Below are positions 42,357 through 52,195 of a stretch of 64,000 bases of DNA, piece by piece (position 1 is the stretch's first letter; every line of letters starts with the position of its first letter). Location of the stretch: assembly GCF_900099915.1 (NCBI RefSeq), contig NZ_FNDB01000002.1:323099-387098 (forward strand), in the 5' to 3' direction. This DNA is from Flavobacterium omnivorum (GTDB taxonomy: Bacteria; Bacteroidota; Bacteroidia; Flavobacteriales; Flavobacteriaceae). A model generated the notes under the pieces. The model searched no databases. It worked only from the letters and a program-made list of their open reading frames with translations, and was not told where the DNA came from. Position numbers and translations under genes: made by a program.

Positions 42357-44135
42357 TTACATTCTTTCTGGAACACTAATTCCTAGTAGTCTAAAAGAAG
42401 ATGCAATCGTATCGGCTACTTTTTTAGAGAGTTGAACTCTGAAAATTTTCTTTTCTAGATCCTCTTCTCCTAAAATAGGAACCGCTTGATAAAATGAATT
42501 GTATTCGCGAACTAAATCGTAAGTAAAATTTGCAAGCAAAGCAGGACTGTGATGTTGTGCTGCACTTTGAATTACTTCAGGAAACAGCTCTAATTGCTTA
42601 ACTAATTCTTTTTCTTTTTCATGAAGTGTTTCTATTTTTGACATATTTGAAAAATCAAAATTAGCTTTACGAATAATCGATTGTATTCTGGCATACGTAT
42701 ATTGAATAAACGGTCCAGTATTTCCAGCAAAATCAACGGATTCCTCTGGATTAAAAAGAATTCGCTTTTTGGGATCCACTTTTAAAATGTAATATTTCAA
42801 AGCACCTAAACCAATTGTACGGTATAACTTTTCCTTTTCTTCAGCAGAATAGGCCTCTAGTTTCCCTAAGTCTTCAGCAATTTTTTGAGCTGTATCCGTC
42901 ATTTCTTGCATCAAATCATCGGCGTCAACAACTGTTCCTTCGCGGCTTTTCATTTTCCCCGAAGGTAAATCTACCATTCCATAGGACAAGTGATATAAAT
43001 TTTTAGACCAATCAAAACCTAATTTTTTCAAGATCAGAAACAGTACTTTAAAGTGATAATCCTGCTCGTTACCAACGGTGTAGACCATTCCACCAACATC
43101 TGGATAATCTTTCACACGTTGTATGGCGGTCCCAATATCTTGTGTCATGTATACTGCAGTACCGTCGGATCGCAATACAATTTTTCGATCTAAACCTTCG
43201 TCTGTTAAATCAATCCAAACGGAACCGTCAGGATCTTTTTCAAAAACACCTCTGTCTAAACCAATTTGAACGACATCTTTTCCTAACAAATAAGTATTGC
43301 TTTCATAATAAAACGCATCAAAATCAACACCAAGATTTTTATAGGTTTTAGCAAAACCATCATAAACCCATTGATTCATGGTTTTCCAAAGTGTGATTAC
43401 TTGTTCATCTCCTGCTTCCCATTTTAACAACATTTCCTGCGCTTCCAAAATGATTGGCGCTTGTTTTTTGCCTTCTTCCTCTGTTTTGCCGGCGTTCATA
43501 AATTGCGCTATTTCTTCTTTGTACGCTTTATCAAAAGCAACGTAATAGTTTCCAACTAGTTTATCTCCTTTTACACCGGTTGACTCCGGAGTTTGTCCGT
43601 TTCCAAATTTTTGCCAAGCCAGCATCGATTTGCAAATATGGATTCCTCTATCATTAATGATTTGAGTTTTATATACTTTTTTGCCGGAAGCCTTGATAAT
43701 TTCAGCGACCGAATACCCTAAAAGATTATTACGTACGTGACCTAAGTGCAAGGGTTTGTTGGTATTTGGCGACGAATACTCTACCATAACCCCAGTGTCA
43801 TCTTGACTAGGAGCAACGAAACCAAATTTAACATCATCTTTTATTTCTCCAAAGAAATCCAAATAATATTCATCTGAAATAACAATATTCAAAAATCCGG
43901 AAACCACATTAAACCGACTTACCTCAGCTACATTTTCAACTAAATAGTTCCCTATTTTATTTCCCAATTCAACTGGATTACTTTTCACCACTTTCAATAA
44001 TGGAAAAATAACCATCGTGATATCGCCTTCAAATTCCTTGCGTGTAGTTTGAAATTCAACTTTATCAATAGTAACGTCAAATAAAGCTTTTACAGCTTTT
44101 TCAATAGAGGGCGTAAGAATCTGTTGTAATGTCAT
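42357..44135 (-). CDS. argS: arginyl-tRNA synthetase
   Basis: Class I synthetase charging tRNA-Arg, 592 residues. The N-terminal additional domain is followed by SSPNTNKPLHLGHVRNNLLG with the HIGH-type HLGH (130-133). The KMSKS equivalent is KMKS (394-397) in DLPSGKMKSREGT. The C-terminal anticodon-binding domain ends in ISVPERM, the usual ArgS ending. A TAtcTTTG promoter element lies 18 bases upstream. All motifs are complete. Confidence 0.97.
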   Translation of the reverse strand: MTLQQILTPSIEKAVKALFDVTIDKVEFQTTRKEFEGDITMVIFPLLKVVKSNPVELGNKIGNYLVENVAEVSRFNVVSGFLNIVISDEYYLDFFGEIKDDVKFGFVAPSQDDTGVMVEYSSPNTNKPLHLGHVRNNLLGYSVAEIIKASGKKVYKTQIINDRGIHICKSMLAWQKFGNGQTPESTGVKGDKLVGNYYVAFDKAYKEEIAQFMNAGKTEEEGKKQAPIILEAQEMLLKWEAGDEQVITLWKTMNQWVYDGFAKTYKNLGVDFDAFYYESNTYLLGKDVVQIGLDRGVFEKDPDGSVWIDLTDEGLDRKIVLRSDGTAVYMTQDIGTAIQRVKDYPDVGGMVYTVGNEQDYHFKVLFLILKKLGFDWSKNLYHLSYGMVDLPSGKMKSREGTVVDADDLMQEMTDTAQKIAEDLGKLEAYSAEEKEKLYRTIGLGALKYYILKVDPKKRILFNPEESVDFAGNTGPFIQYTYARIQSIIRKANFDFSNMSKIETLHEKEKELVKQLELFPEVIQSAAQHHSPALLANFTYDLVREYNSFYQAVPILGEEDLEKKIFRVQLSKKVADTIASSFRLLGISVPERM

Positions 44136-44153
44136 GGTGTAAATTTAAAAATG

Positions 44154-44161
44154 CAAAGATA
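44154..44161 (-). promoter_or_regulatory. -7 promoter element (TAtcTTTG) of argS
   Basis: CAAAGATA on the plus strand, 18 bases upstream of the argS ATG. Confidence 0.7.
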
Positions 44162-44305
44162 ATTCTAATTCCTTAATATGCTTATAAAAGTTTTTCAATT
44201 ACATCTTAAAAACACTAATGAAGGAAAATAACCGTTCTACAACTATCTTTAAGACTGAGTTAACACTAATTTAGCATTTTTTAAAAATCGTATTTCAATT
44301 TTTAC

Positions 44306-44313
44306 TATTTTTG
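44306..44313 (+). promoter_or_regulatory. -7 promoter element (TAttTTTG) of the T9SS repeat protein gene
   Basis: TATTTTTG lies 24 bases upstream of the ATG at 44338. Confidence 0.65.
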
Positions 44314-44337
44314 ATAAGTGAATTAACAACCTAAAAA

Positions 44338-47300
44338 ATGAAAAAAACACTTATTTTTATATTGTTGATAGTTACATATACTGGTTACTCCCAGTCAGTT
44401 ACCATAAGCACTACAAAATATACGGTTGACGAATTGGTAAATCAGGTATTGGTAAATTCGCCATGTGTTGAGGGTGTGAATGTAAGTTCAAGAACAGGAA
44501 CAACATTTGGATCTTCAAACGGAATTGGCTATTTTGAAAACACCAATAGTGCCTTTCCATTTTCCACTGGCGTTGTCTTAAGCACGGGAGATGTGACTAA
44601 AATTCCTGGACCAAATACTACTATTCTCAGTGATGGTGCAGCCGCATGGTCAGGAGATTCTGATTTGGAGGCCAATTTACTTTCTCAGTCCGGAATAACT
44701 ATTAATTCGACAAATGCGAGTTACATTGAATTCGATTTCCAACCCAAAACACCCAATTTCGATTTTTCTTTTCTTTTTGCTTCCGAGGAATACGGAACTT
44801 CCCAATGTAATTTTTCCGATGCTTTTGCTTTTCTCTTAAAAGACGTAACTGCTGGCGGCACAAATGTAAATTTGGCTGTAATTCCCGGTACTGCCATCCC
44901 GGTTTCTGTTGAAACTATTAGAGATGGAGCTTATAATTCAGATTGTCTGTCTGCTAATCCGAGCTATTTTGGCGCTTTTAACGGAAATGGATTTGGTCCT
45001 GCCATAAATTTCAACGGACAAACAGTTTCAATGCTAGCTTCGGCAACTGGTTTAGATATCACTCATATATACCGTATTAAATTAGTAATTGCTGATGGAG
45101 GAAATAATACCGGATACGATTCTGCTATTTTTTTGGAGGCCAATAGTTTTAATATCGGACAGGACGTATTGGGTCTAGATTACACTATAGCAAATAATGC
45201 CGCAATTTGCCCAGGGACTACATTGCCAATATTATCTGCCGCAGGTTTAAGTGCTGGGACTACATTTATATGGAAGAAAAACGGAATAGCATTTTCGCCA
45301 GCACAAACGGGAGAAACTTTGAACCTAAACAACATCATACCACTAGTAGGCTCCGGGATTCACACCTATAGCGTCACCTATACAGAACCGGGCTGTATTG
45401 CTGTTACAGATGAAATCATCATCGAAATTTACCCTAAAATTGCAGTAAAAGCAACCGTTCCAGATATTTACGCCTGCGAAACTGGCGCTTCGACCTATGA
45501 TTTTGATTTAAATAAAAATAGTACCATCATTCGAGCTGGAGTCAATCAATCTACAAGTGCAGCTGGTGCTTTAGACGATTTACCCGCAGACACTATTATC
45601 TCCTATCATTTAACGAATGCAGATGCTATGGGAAATACGGGTGCAATATCAATTCTTCAAACCATTTCAACCGCTGAAAGTGGCAAACAAATTTTTGTCA
45701 GAATTCAAAATCCTAGCACGTTGTGCTATGAAATTAGGTCTTTTCAATTGCTGATTGTTGCGTCGCCAGTAATTGCCAATTTGCCTGCTGACAATACATT
45801 GTGTTCCAGAAATTTATCTGAAAATCCTCTGAAAGCTAATTTCAACTTAACATCACAAATTGCATCCATTATTGGTTCTCAAGACACCTCTTATAACATA
45901 CTTACTTTTCACTCCTCAGAAACGGCAGCAAATAGCAATACTAATATCATAACTCTAAATTCGAGCAACCAATTATTATCGTCAAGTACAACGTTATGGG
46001 TACGGTTACAAAATATTTCAAATCCTAATTGCTATGTTGTCATCAATTTTAATTTGATTGTCAACCCTTTGCCAGAAGTAGATATATTAACAGATGTATT
46101 TGTATGTGACTCTTATACGCTCCCACCATTAACAAAAGCCGGAGCGCAATACTGGACCGGAAGTAACGCAACCGGAACACAACTTTTTCCCGGAAACGTA
46201 ATAACTACTACCACATTGAATCTTTATGTCTTTAATCAATCTGGAGTATGTACCAACCAAGATTCCTTTAATGTTACCATTGCAGATTTGGACTCAATCA
46301 CACCAGTATCAGAAACCTATTGTACTCAATACAAACTTCCGGCTTTACCTTATGCAAAATATTTCAGTCAAAGCGGAGGACCTAATACACCTGGAAATAC
46401 ACAACTTACAGCTGGATTTACTGTGAATACTCCAGGAGTGAACAGAATATATGTATGGTTTGAAGATACAACTGTTACACCATCATGTACAAAAGAAAAC
46501 CCATTTGATATAACTATTATACCATTTACTGCCTTGCCTAATTATGCCAATCAATTTGGATGCACTTCCTATACATTACCATTTGATCTGAATGGTGGTG
46601 CTTATTATACGGGAAGTAATAAGAGCGGTTCTCTTTTGCCGGCAGGAACAGTGATAAGTACTACTACCCAGATTTATGTCTACAAAGAGACCAGTACTTC
46701 TCCAGTAAATTGTTCTGACGAAAAGACCTTTAATGTTTTTATTGGTTTAGCGAGTATTACCCCTCCAACAGATGTTAATTCTTGTTCTGCATATAAACTC
46801 CCTGCATTGACCGTAGGAGAATATCGAACTGCGGCAGCAGGAGGAGGAAATTCTATTCCTGCTGAAACATTCATCAACGCAACTACAACACTTTGGTTTT
46901 ATGTTACGGGACAAACCTGTACCGATAATTTAGATTTTACTGTGACGGTAAATATTGCTCCTTTACCAGAAATACTCGATACTGCCCCACAATGTGACGT
47001 CTATTATTTACCTGCTGTTGCCCATTCAGGAAATTATTTCACAGGTCCCTTAGGAACGGGACAACTCCGTCCGGTGGGATATCCGGTAACCACAACACAA
47101 CTAATGTATTTCTATGACAAAGCCCCCACTGGGCCTTGTTATGTTGAAAAAGAATTCGTGATTACCATTACTAAATCTCCTGCAATTGATGCAAAACCGG
47201 TGGAAGTTATTCGATGTGGTCAAAGTTATATTTTAGATGATTTAAGAAACGGGGAATATTACGAATTTGCTGGTGGACCTTCTCCTACCAATCCTGTTCT

Positions 47301-48624
47301 ACCACCCGGAACCGTTTTGACAACTTCAAAAACAATCTATGTTTATGCCGCAGCCGTAGCCCCTAACACCTGTGTTTCTGAATACAGCATAGACGTAATA
47401 GTTACATTTGTAAATGACATAGACGATCAATATGCGTGTAATAGTTACAACTTACCAACTATCGTAGGAATGGGGAGTTATTATACCGCGCCAAATGGTC
47501 CAGCAGGAACTGGAGTACAATTACTACCTCCTTATTCTCCCATAACTGCAACGACAACATTATACGTTTATGTAAAAAATAACAATAGAGTTACCTGTAT
47601 TGATGAAGATTCATTTATTGTTACCATCTACAATACTCCAACCATAACAGCAATAGCACCAGTAACTAGATGTGAATCTTATGAACTGCCAGCATATACA
47701 GCACCTATAACAAGATATTTCACAAATCCAGGCGGTCCTGGCAGTAACAACGCTGAAAGATTTCCAGGCGATTTTATCACTGTTTCAACTACTATTTATG
47801 CTTATGCCGAATCAGGAACATCAGCAACTGTGATTTGTCCTACTGAAAAACCAATGGTTATTACTATTACTCAGAAACCAAAACCAGACCTTACAGTTCC
47901 TACCATTTGTATTGATATTGATACCGGAATCACAACAAATGCTTTTATTAAAAGTGGGTTTATAGCACCACAATATGCCTTTGAATGGAAAAGTGAGGAC
48001 GGAACTTTAGTAAGTACAGCCGAGAATTTCTCAACAAACGAGCCCGGAAATTATACGCTTACAGTCACCAATTTAGCAATATTTGGATGTACCTCTGACA
48101 TTGTACCTTTTACAATTATAGAGTCTTCAAAACCAGCTTCGGTAACCTATACCACCAGCGGATGGTTTACGGATAATCAAACTATAACTGTAAACGCCGT
48201 ACCGTTTATAGGTGATGGAAGCAATTTTCTTTATTCAATAGATGGAGGTTCATTTCAAATAAGTAACGTGTTTAGTAATGTCGTCCCTGGACTCCACGAA
48301 ATTACAGTAAGCGATGCTAATTGTGGGACGTTTACTATTCCTGTTACCATCAAACTTATAAGCAGTCCCAAATTCTTCACTCCCAATGGTGATGGTTTTA
48401 ACGATACTTGGAACATAACAGGAATTCCAAATAGTGAAAATTTAAAATTATATGTCTTTGATCGCTATGGAAAACTATTAAAACAATTGTTTCCTAACGG
48501 TTCGGGATGGGACGGAACCTTTAACGGATATCCACTTCCAGCAGATGACTATTGGTTTACCATTACCTATACTGAAGACAACATTGCTAAAGAATACAAA
48601 TCACATTTTTCTCTGAAACGATAA
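44338..48624 (+). CDS. giant T9SS type B-secreted surface protein with choice-of-anchor L domain and eight repeats
   Basis: A 1428-residue secreted protein. After a signal peptide (MKKTLIFILLIVTYTGYSQS) comes a choice-of-anchor L domain (about 25-270: FLFASEEYGTSQCNFSDAFAFLL, NTGYDSAIFLEANSF). Ig-like or PKD-like domains (about 280-580) lead to eight repeats of about 75 residues (about 581-1184), each with C-x2-Y-x-LP, an aromatic 'YxTGxN'-like turn and 'TTTxYVY...C...FxVTI'. The C-terminal domain (FFTPNGDGFNDTWNITGI... to SHFSLKR) is the type IX secretion type B sorting signal (gliding motility-associated C-terminal). A surface adhesin or matrix role is likely. Confidence 0.92.
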   Translation: MKKTLIFILLIVTYTGYSQSVTISTTKYTVDELVNQVLVNSPCVEGVNVSSRTGTTFGSSNGIGYFENTNSAFPFSTGVVLSTGDVTKIPGPNTTILSDGAAAWSGDSDLEANLLSQSGITINSTNASYIEFDFQPKTPNFDFSFLFASEEYGTSQCNFSDAFAFLLKDVTAGGTNVNLAVIPGTAIPVSVETIRDGAYNSDCLSANPSYFGAFNGNGFGPAINFNGQTVSMLASATGLDITHIYRIKLVIADGGNNTGYDSAIFLEANSFNIGQDVLGLDYTIANNAAICPGTTLPILSAAGLSAGTTFIWKKNGIAFSPAQTGETLNLNNIIPLVGSGIHTYSVTYTEPGCIAVTDEIIIEIYPKIAVKATVPDIYACETGASTYDFDLNKNSTIIRAGVNQSTSAAGALDDLPADTIISYHLTNADAMGNTGAISILQTISTAESGKQIFVRIQNPSTLCYEIRSFQLLIVASPVIANLPADNTLCSRNLSENPLKANFNLTSQIASIIGSQDTSYNILTFHSSETAANSNTNIITLNSSNQLLSSSTTLWVRLQNISNPNCYVVINFNLIVNPLPEVDILTDVFVCDSYTLPPLTKAGAQYWTGSNATGTQLFPGNVITTTTLNLYVFNQSGVCTNQDSFNVTIADLDSITPVSETYCTQYKLPALPYAKYFSQSGGPNTPGNTQLTAGFTVNTPGVNRIYVWFEDTTVTPSCTKENPFDITIIPFTALPNYANQFGCTSYTLPFDLNGGAYYTGSNKSGSLLPAGTVISTTTQIYVYKETSTSPVNCSDEKTFNVFIGLASITPPTDVNSCSAYKLPALTVGEYRTAAAGGGNSIPAETFINATTTLWFYVTGQTCTDNLDFTVTVNIAPLPEILDTAPQCDVYYLPAVAHSGNYFTGPLGTGQLRPVGYPVTTTQLMYFYDKAPTGPCYVEKEFVITITKSPAIDAKPVEVIRCGQSYILDDLRNGEYYEFAGGPSPTNPVLPPGTVLTTSKTIYVYAAAVAPNTCVSEYSIDVIVTFVNDIDDQYACNSYNLPTIVGMGSYYTAPNGPAGTGVQLLPPYSPITATTTLYVYVKNNNRVTCIDEDSFIVTIYNTPTITAIAPVTRCESYELPAYTAPITRYFTNPGGPGSNNAERFPGDFITVSTTIYAYAESGTSATVICPTEKPMVITITQKPKPDLTVPTICIDIDTGITTNAFIKSGFIAPQYAFEWKSEDGTLVSTAENFSTNEPGNYTLTVTNLAIFGCTSDIVPFTIIESSKPASVTYTTSGWFTDNQTITVNAVPFIGDGSNFLYSIDGGSFQISNVFSNVVPGLHEITVSDANCGTFTIPVTIKLISSPKFFTPNGDGFNDTWNITGIPNSENLKLYVFDRYGKLLKQLFPNGSGWDGTFNGYPLPADDYWFTITYTEDNIAKEYKSHFSLKR

Positions 48625-48647
48625 ATCGGATGACAAAAAACAAGAAG

Positions 48648-48665
48648 GCTTTCCTAATCGAAAGC
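48648..48665 (+). terminator. rho-independent terminator of the T9SS repeat protein gene
   Basis: Arms GCTTTC (48648-48653) and GAAAGC (48660-48665) with a run of eight T after them, 23 bases past the stop. Confidence 0.85.
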
Positions 48666-48673
48666 TTTTTTTT

Positions 48674-49038
48674 GTTAAATAAAAAAAATATAATTAAAAT
48701 AGCTGTAACAAAATAAGGCTTTAGCAGTCTACTTAGTAGATTTAAATAAATACCATTTATCGTTAATTAAAATAGTTTGGATTGCGTTACGTAATTACTT
48801 TTAAATCAAACCAATTGGGTGATTTAAATGTAATCCAATCTCCTCTTTATAGAGAAAGAAATATCGCTACAGATATTTTAAGGGAAATTTGATTTTGCCA
48901 TAGAAATACGGCGCAAGTAAGAAGTTAATTTAATAGATGAAGCGTATTATTTTTTTAGGTTTCAATCATAGATGCGAAAAAAGTCCTCAATTCAAAAGTT
49001 TTTAATAAAAATTAGTTTTAATAGTTAGTTACAAAAAG
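48674..49038. other. 365-base AT-rich gap between two terminators, nothing recognised
   Basis: This stretch lies between the terminators of two convergent genes. It has a small palindrome TCTACT-T-AGTAGA near 48727. I see no credible reading frame, RNA gene or mobile element in it. Confidence 0.5.
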
Positions 49039-49070
49039 AAAAACCCGGAGTATGCCAACTTCGGGTTTTT
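49039..49070 (-). terminator. rho-independent terminator of the cutC operon
   Basis: Arms AAAAACCCG (49039-49047) and CGGGTTTTT (49062-49070). Read on the minus strand a T-rich run follows, 17 bases after the cutC stop. Confidence 0.88.
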
Positions 49071-49086
49071 TGATGAAAAGTGCTAC

Positions 49087-49767
49087 TTATTTGCAATCTA
49101 AATTTGCTTTAATAGCTTGGATTTCTTCGCCATCTGCAATTTCTCCCGAATCGACAATCGCCGAGGAGTGATAAAACCTATTACCCGTTTTCACTTTCAA
49201 AAGCTCTAAATTATTAGAGCGCAAACCGCCGCCAGGCATAATTGCAATGCGATTACCTGCTTTTTTAATCAACGTTGCTAAAACTTCTATTCTGTCCACA
49301 CTATGTTCTGCCTGTCCTGATGTCAAAATAGTTTTAAATCCACATTTTAGAATTGACTCTAATGCTTCAGCAGTATTTTCAACCTCATCAAAAGCACGAT
49401 GAAAAGTACAAGGCAATGGTTTTGCCAAAGCTACTAAATCACAATTCTGTTGTTGATGGACCGAACCATTGGCTTTTAAAACACCAAATACAAATCCGTC
49501 TGCTTTCGCTTCTTTGAACATAACTATTGAAGCTTTCATTTGTTCCAATTCAAAATCAGAGTAAACAAAATCACCACTTCGAGGCCGAATCATAACATAC
49601 AGGTCAATGGTTACTTTATGGCGCACCATTTTAAAAATTTCAAGATCAGGTGTAATGCCACCTGCATTTCTATTGGCACAAAATTCAATTCGGTCAGCAC
49701 CATTGGCTTGTGCCACGATAGCAGACTCCAAATTAAAGCACGCTATTTCTAACTTCGATTTTTTCAT
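49087..49767 (-). CDS. cutC: CutC family protein
   Basis: A 226-residue TIM-barrel protein of the CutC family. Motifs are LEIACFNLESAIVAQANGADRIE, CANRNAGGITPD, VMIRPRSGDFVYSD, GFVFGVLKANGSVH, TFHRAFDEVEN, LTSGQAEHS and IMPGGGLRSNNL. It was named for copper homeostasis in E. coli, but that role is doubtful, and the operon with glycosylasparaginase suggests a link to N-glycan breakdown. The ATG directly follows the asparaginase stop codon (49768), so the two are coupled. Confidence 0.93.
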   Translation of the reverse strand: MKKSKLEIACFNLESAIVAQANGADRIEFCANRNAGGITPDLEIFKMVRHKVTIDLYVMIRPRSGDFVYSDFELEQMKASIVMFKEAKADGFVFGVLKANGSVHQQQNCDLVALAKPLPCTFHRAFDEVENTAEALESILKCGFKTILTSGQAEHSVDRIEVLATLIKKAGNRIAIMPGGGLRSNNLELLKVKTGNRFYHSSAIVDSGEIADGEEIQAIKANLDCK

Positions 49768-50763
49768 TTAGTGCAAAAAATATTCAGCATCAATTAATCG
49801 GTTTCCCGTTGTATCATGAATCGCGTAATTAAATCCTCCTTGAATACAATACGAGCCGTATTCCCCTTTTTTATTCAATGCAATAAAACCAACTTGGATG
49901 TCTTTTAAATTTTTATTTCTTTTCCGGGTCAAATTCACGATTCGGGCCACTGCTTCCTCACAGGCTTTTTGTGGTGATTTGCCTTGTCGCATCAGTTCGA
50001 CAACTAAGTGACAACCGGAAATCCGAATCACTTCTTCCCCATGACCGGTTGCTGTGGCGGCACCAATTTCATTATCAACATACAAACCGGCGCCAATTAT
50101 AGGCGAATCGCCCAAACGCCCGTGCATTTTGAAAGCCATACCACTTGTCGAACACGCACCGGAAAGATTTCCATCAGCATCCAAAGCAATCATCCCAATA
50201 GTATCGTGATTTTCAATATTGGCAATCGGTTTGTACTGACTGGTTTTCAACCATTCTTTCCATTCTTTTTCAGATTCTTCCAATAACAAATTTTCTTTTA
50301 TAAAACCTTGAGATAAGGCAAACTGTAAAGCGCCATCGCCAACCAACATGACATGCGGTGTTTTTTCCATTACTGCGCGAGCCACAGCAATAGGATGTTT
50401 TATAAACTCCAAACATCCTACTGAGCCTATATTTGCATTTTCATCCATAATACACGCATCAACTGTAACGCGCCCATCTCGATCCGGTCTTCCGCCATAG
50501 CCTACACTACGTTCGCTTGGATCTCCCTCAGGAACTTTTACTCCGGCTTCAACGGCATCTAAGGCTCTTCCGTTGTTTTTTAATATTTCCCAAGCAGCGG
50601 CATTCGCTTGTATTCCAAAATTCCATGTAGAAAGTACAATGGGCTTAGTTCCTTTTTTAGATGAAAAATCATTTTCTTCCTCTGGTTTCCCTTTGAATGC
50701 GTTTAGCGCCACCGCCGCAGAGGCAATTGCAGCTGTTCTTATAAAATTTCTACGGTTTGTCAT
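49768..50763 (-). CDS. N4-(beta-N-acetylglucosaminyl)-L-asparaginase, exported
   Basis: A 331-residue Ntn-hydrolase precursor that splits GlcNAc-Asn, the last linkage of N-glycoproteins. The N-terminus (MTNRRNFIRTAAIASAAVAL) is a twin-arginine-type signal. Autocleavage should occur before Thr188 in NHDTIGMIALDADG, the catalytic N-terminus of the beta chain. VGYGGRPDRDGRVTVDA, IGAGLYVDNEIGAATATGHGEEV and MRQGKSPQKAC are also typical. The well-known Elizabethkingia enzyme is a close type. It lies directly upstream of cutC. Confidence 0.94.
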   Translation of the reverse strand: MTNRRNFIRTAAIASAAVALNAFKGKPEEENDFSSKKGTKPIVLSTWNFGIQANAAAWEILKNNGRALDAVEAGVKVPEGDPSERSVGYGGRPDRDGRVTVDACIMDENANIGSVGCLEFIKHPIAVARAVMEKTPHVMLVGDGALQFALSQGFIKENLLLEESEKEWKEWLKTSQYKPIANIENHDTIGMIALDADGNLSGACSTSGMAFKMHGRLGDSPIIGAGLYVDNEIGAATATGHGEEVIRISGCHLVVELMRQGKSPQKACEEAVARIVNLTRKRNKNLKDIQVGFIALNKKGEYGSYCIQGGFNYAIHDTTGNRLIDAEYFLH

Positions 50764-50834
50764 TTTGGTTGAATTAGTATTGTATGCATCATTTTTGAAC
50801 TATAAATATATAGGTTCCACTTTAAATAAAAAAA

Positions 50835-50856
50835 CCTGCGCAATAATTTGCGCAGG
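50835..50856 (-). terminator. rho-independent terminator downstream of fabH
   Basis: Arms CCTGCGCAA (50835-50843) and TTGCGCAGG (50848-50856) with loop TAAT; on the minus strand T-rich sequence follows. A second hairpin (50882-50900) precedes it. Confidence 0.85.
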
Positions 50857-50881
50857 CTTAGACTTTTATCGAGTAACAATT

Positions 50882-50900
50882 GGAATCGGCATCCGATTCC
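50882..50900 (-). other. second hairpin just after the fabH stop
   Basis: Arms GGAATCGG (50882-50889) and CCGATTCC (50893-50900) with loop CAT, 11 bases downstream of the fabH stop and without a T-run of its own. Confidence 0.7.
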
Positions 50901-50911
50901 TTAAACTATTT

Positions 50912-51919
50912 TTACCATTTAATAATAGCACTTCCCCAAGTAAAACCACTTCCAAATGCGGCTAATACAACCGTATCTCCTGATTTTATTTTGCCTTGTT
51001 CCCAAGCTTCAGTTAAAGCAATTGGAATAGAAGCTGCGGTCGTATTTCCATATTTCTGAATATTATTATACACCTGATCGTCTGTCAAGTTGAATTTCTT
51101 CTGGATAAATTGAGAAATTCTCAAATTTGCCTGGTGCGGAATCAACATATCAATATCCGAAACCTCTAGATTATTCGCTTGCAATCCTTCATTAATTACT
51201 TCACTGAAACGAACTACTGCATTTTTAAATACAAACTGCCCGTTCATATATGGAAAATAACTTTCATCATCTGGATCGTTGTCAGCCAAAATATCCGTAA
51301 TCCAACGGCCTCCCATTCCTGGAGCTTTTACAATTAATTCCTCTGCATGTTGTCCTTCAGAATGTAAATGTGTAGATAGAATTCCTTTAGTCAAATCTTC
51401 TTCTCTACTCAAAACAGCTGCTCCTGCTCCATCGCCAAAAATTACCGAAACGCCACGACCGCGTGAGGTCATATCCAATCCAGTGGAATGAACCTCAGAC
51501 CCAATCACTAAGATGTTTTTGTACATTCCAGTCTTAATGTACTGGTCTGCAACGGATAAAGCATAAATAAATCCAGAACATTGATTTCTTACATCTAATG
51601 CGCCAACGGTTCTTAGTCCCAAATCACGTTGTACTAAAACTCCTGGGCCAGGGAAATAAAAATCTGGACTTAACGTGGCAAAAACCACAAAATCAATATC
51701 TTCCTTTGCAACACCAGAACGCTCAATTGCTATTTTGGCCGCTTTCACGCCCATAGAAGTCGTGGTATCTTCTCCTTTTATTATGTGTCTTCGCTCTTGA
51801 ATTCCTGTTCGCTCCTGAATCCATTCGTCATTGGTATCAATAATTTTTGATAAATCGTCATTAGTGACCACGTTTTCGGGTACATAATAACCCAATCCTG
51901 CTATTTTTGAATGATACAT
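50912..51919 (-). CDS. fabH: 3-oxoacyl-ACP synthase III
   Basis: Starts fatty acid synthesis by joining an acyl-CoA to malonyl-ACP. The protein has 335 residues. The catalytic triad is visible: Cys114 in LDVRNQCSGFIYAL, His in DMLIPHQANLRI and Asn in KYGNTTAASIP. The oxyanion/loop GSGFTWGSAIIKW ends the protein. The opening IAGLGYYVPENVVTN and DEWIQERTGIQERRH are also typical. The gene stands alone with a TAaaTTTG promoter element upstream and two hairpins downstream. It may act in branched-chain initiation, as is common in Flavobacteriaceae; that is inference. Confidence 0.96.
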   Translation of the reverse strand: MYHSKIAGLGYYVPENVVTNDDLSKIIDTNDEWIQERTGIQERRHIIKGEDTTTSMGVKAAKIAIERSGVAKEDIDFVVFATLSPDFYFPGPGVLVQRDLGLRTVGALDVRNQCSGFIYALSVADQYIKTGMYKNILVIGSEVHSTGLDMTSRGRGVSVIFGDGAGAAVLSREEDLTKGILSTHLHSEGQHAEELIVKAPGMGGRWITDILADNDPDDESYFPYMNGQFVFKNAVVRFSEVINEGLQANNLEVSDIDMLIPHQANLRISQFIQKKFNLTDDQVYNNIQKYGNTTAASIPIALTEAWEQGKIKSGDTVVLAAFGSGFTWGSAIIKW

Positions 51920-51948
51920 AGTATTGTTATTTTATTAAAATCCGACTG

Positions 51949-51956
51949 CAAATTTA
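51949..51956 (-). promoter_or_regulatory. -7 promoter element (TAaaTTTG) of fabH
   Basis: CAAATTTA on the plus strand, 29 bases upstream of the fabH ATG. Confidence 0.6.
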
Positions 51957-52195
51957 AAACTTCCTCAAAATAAGAGGACCAAATTACCACTTTTTTAGCA
52001 ATTTACAAGTTTTATACATTCATCCACATTTTATTGCTTCCATTAGACTAAATAGATGTGAAATAAAATTAGTACTAATCAAACAAGAATCAATGCAAAA
52101 GTTAAAAAGTGATAATTATTTTCAAATGTAACAACATTGGATTATTTTAGACTCATAATACATACTACAAACTCTAATTTAAAATCATTCAAATT

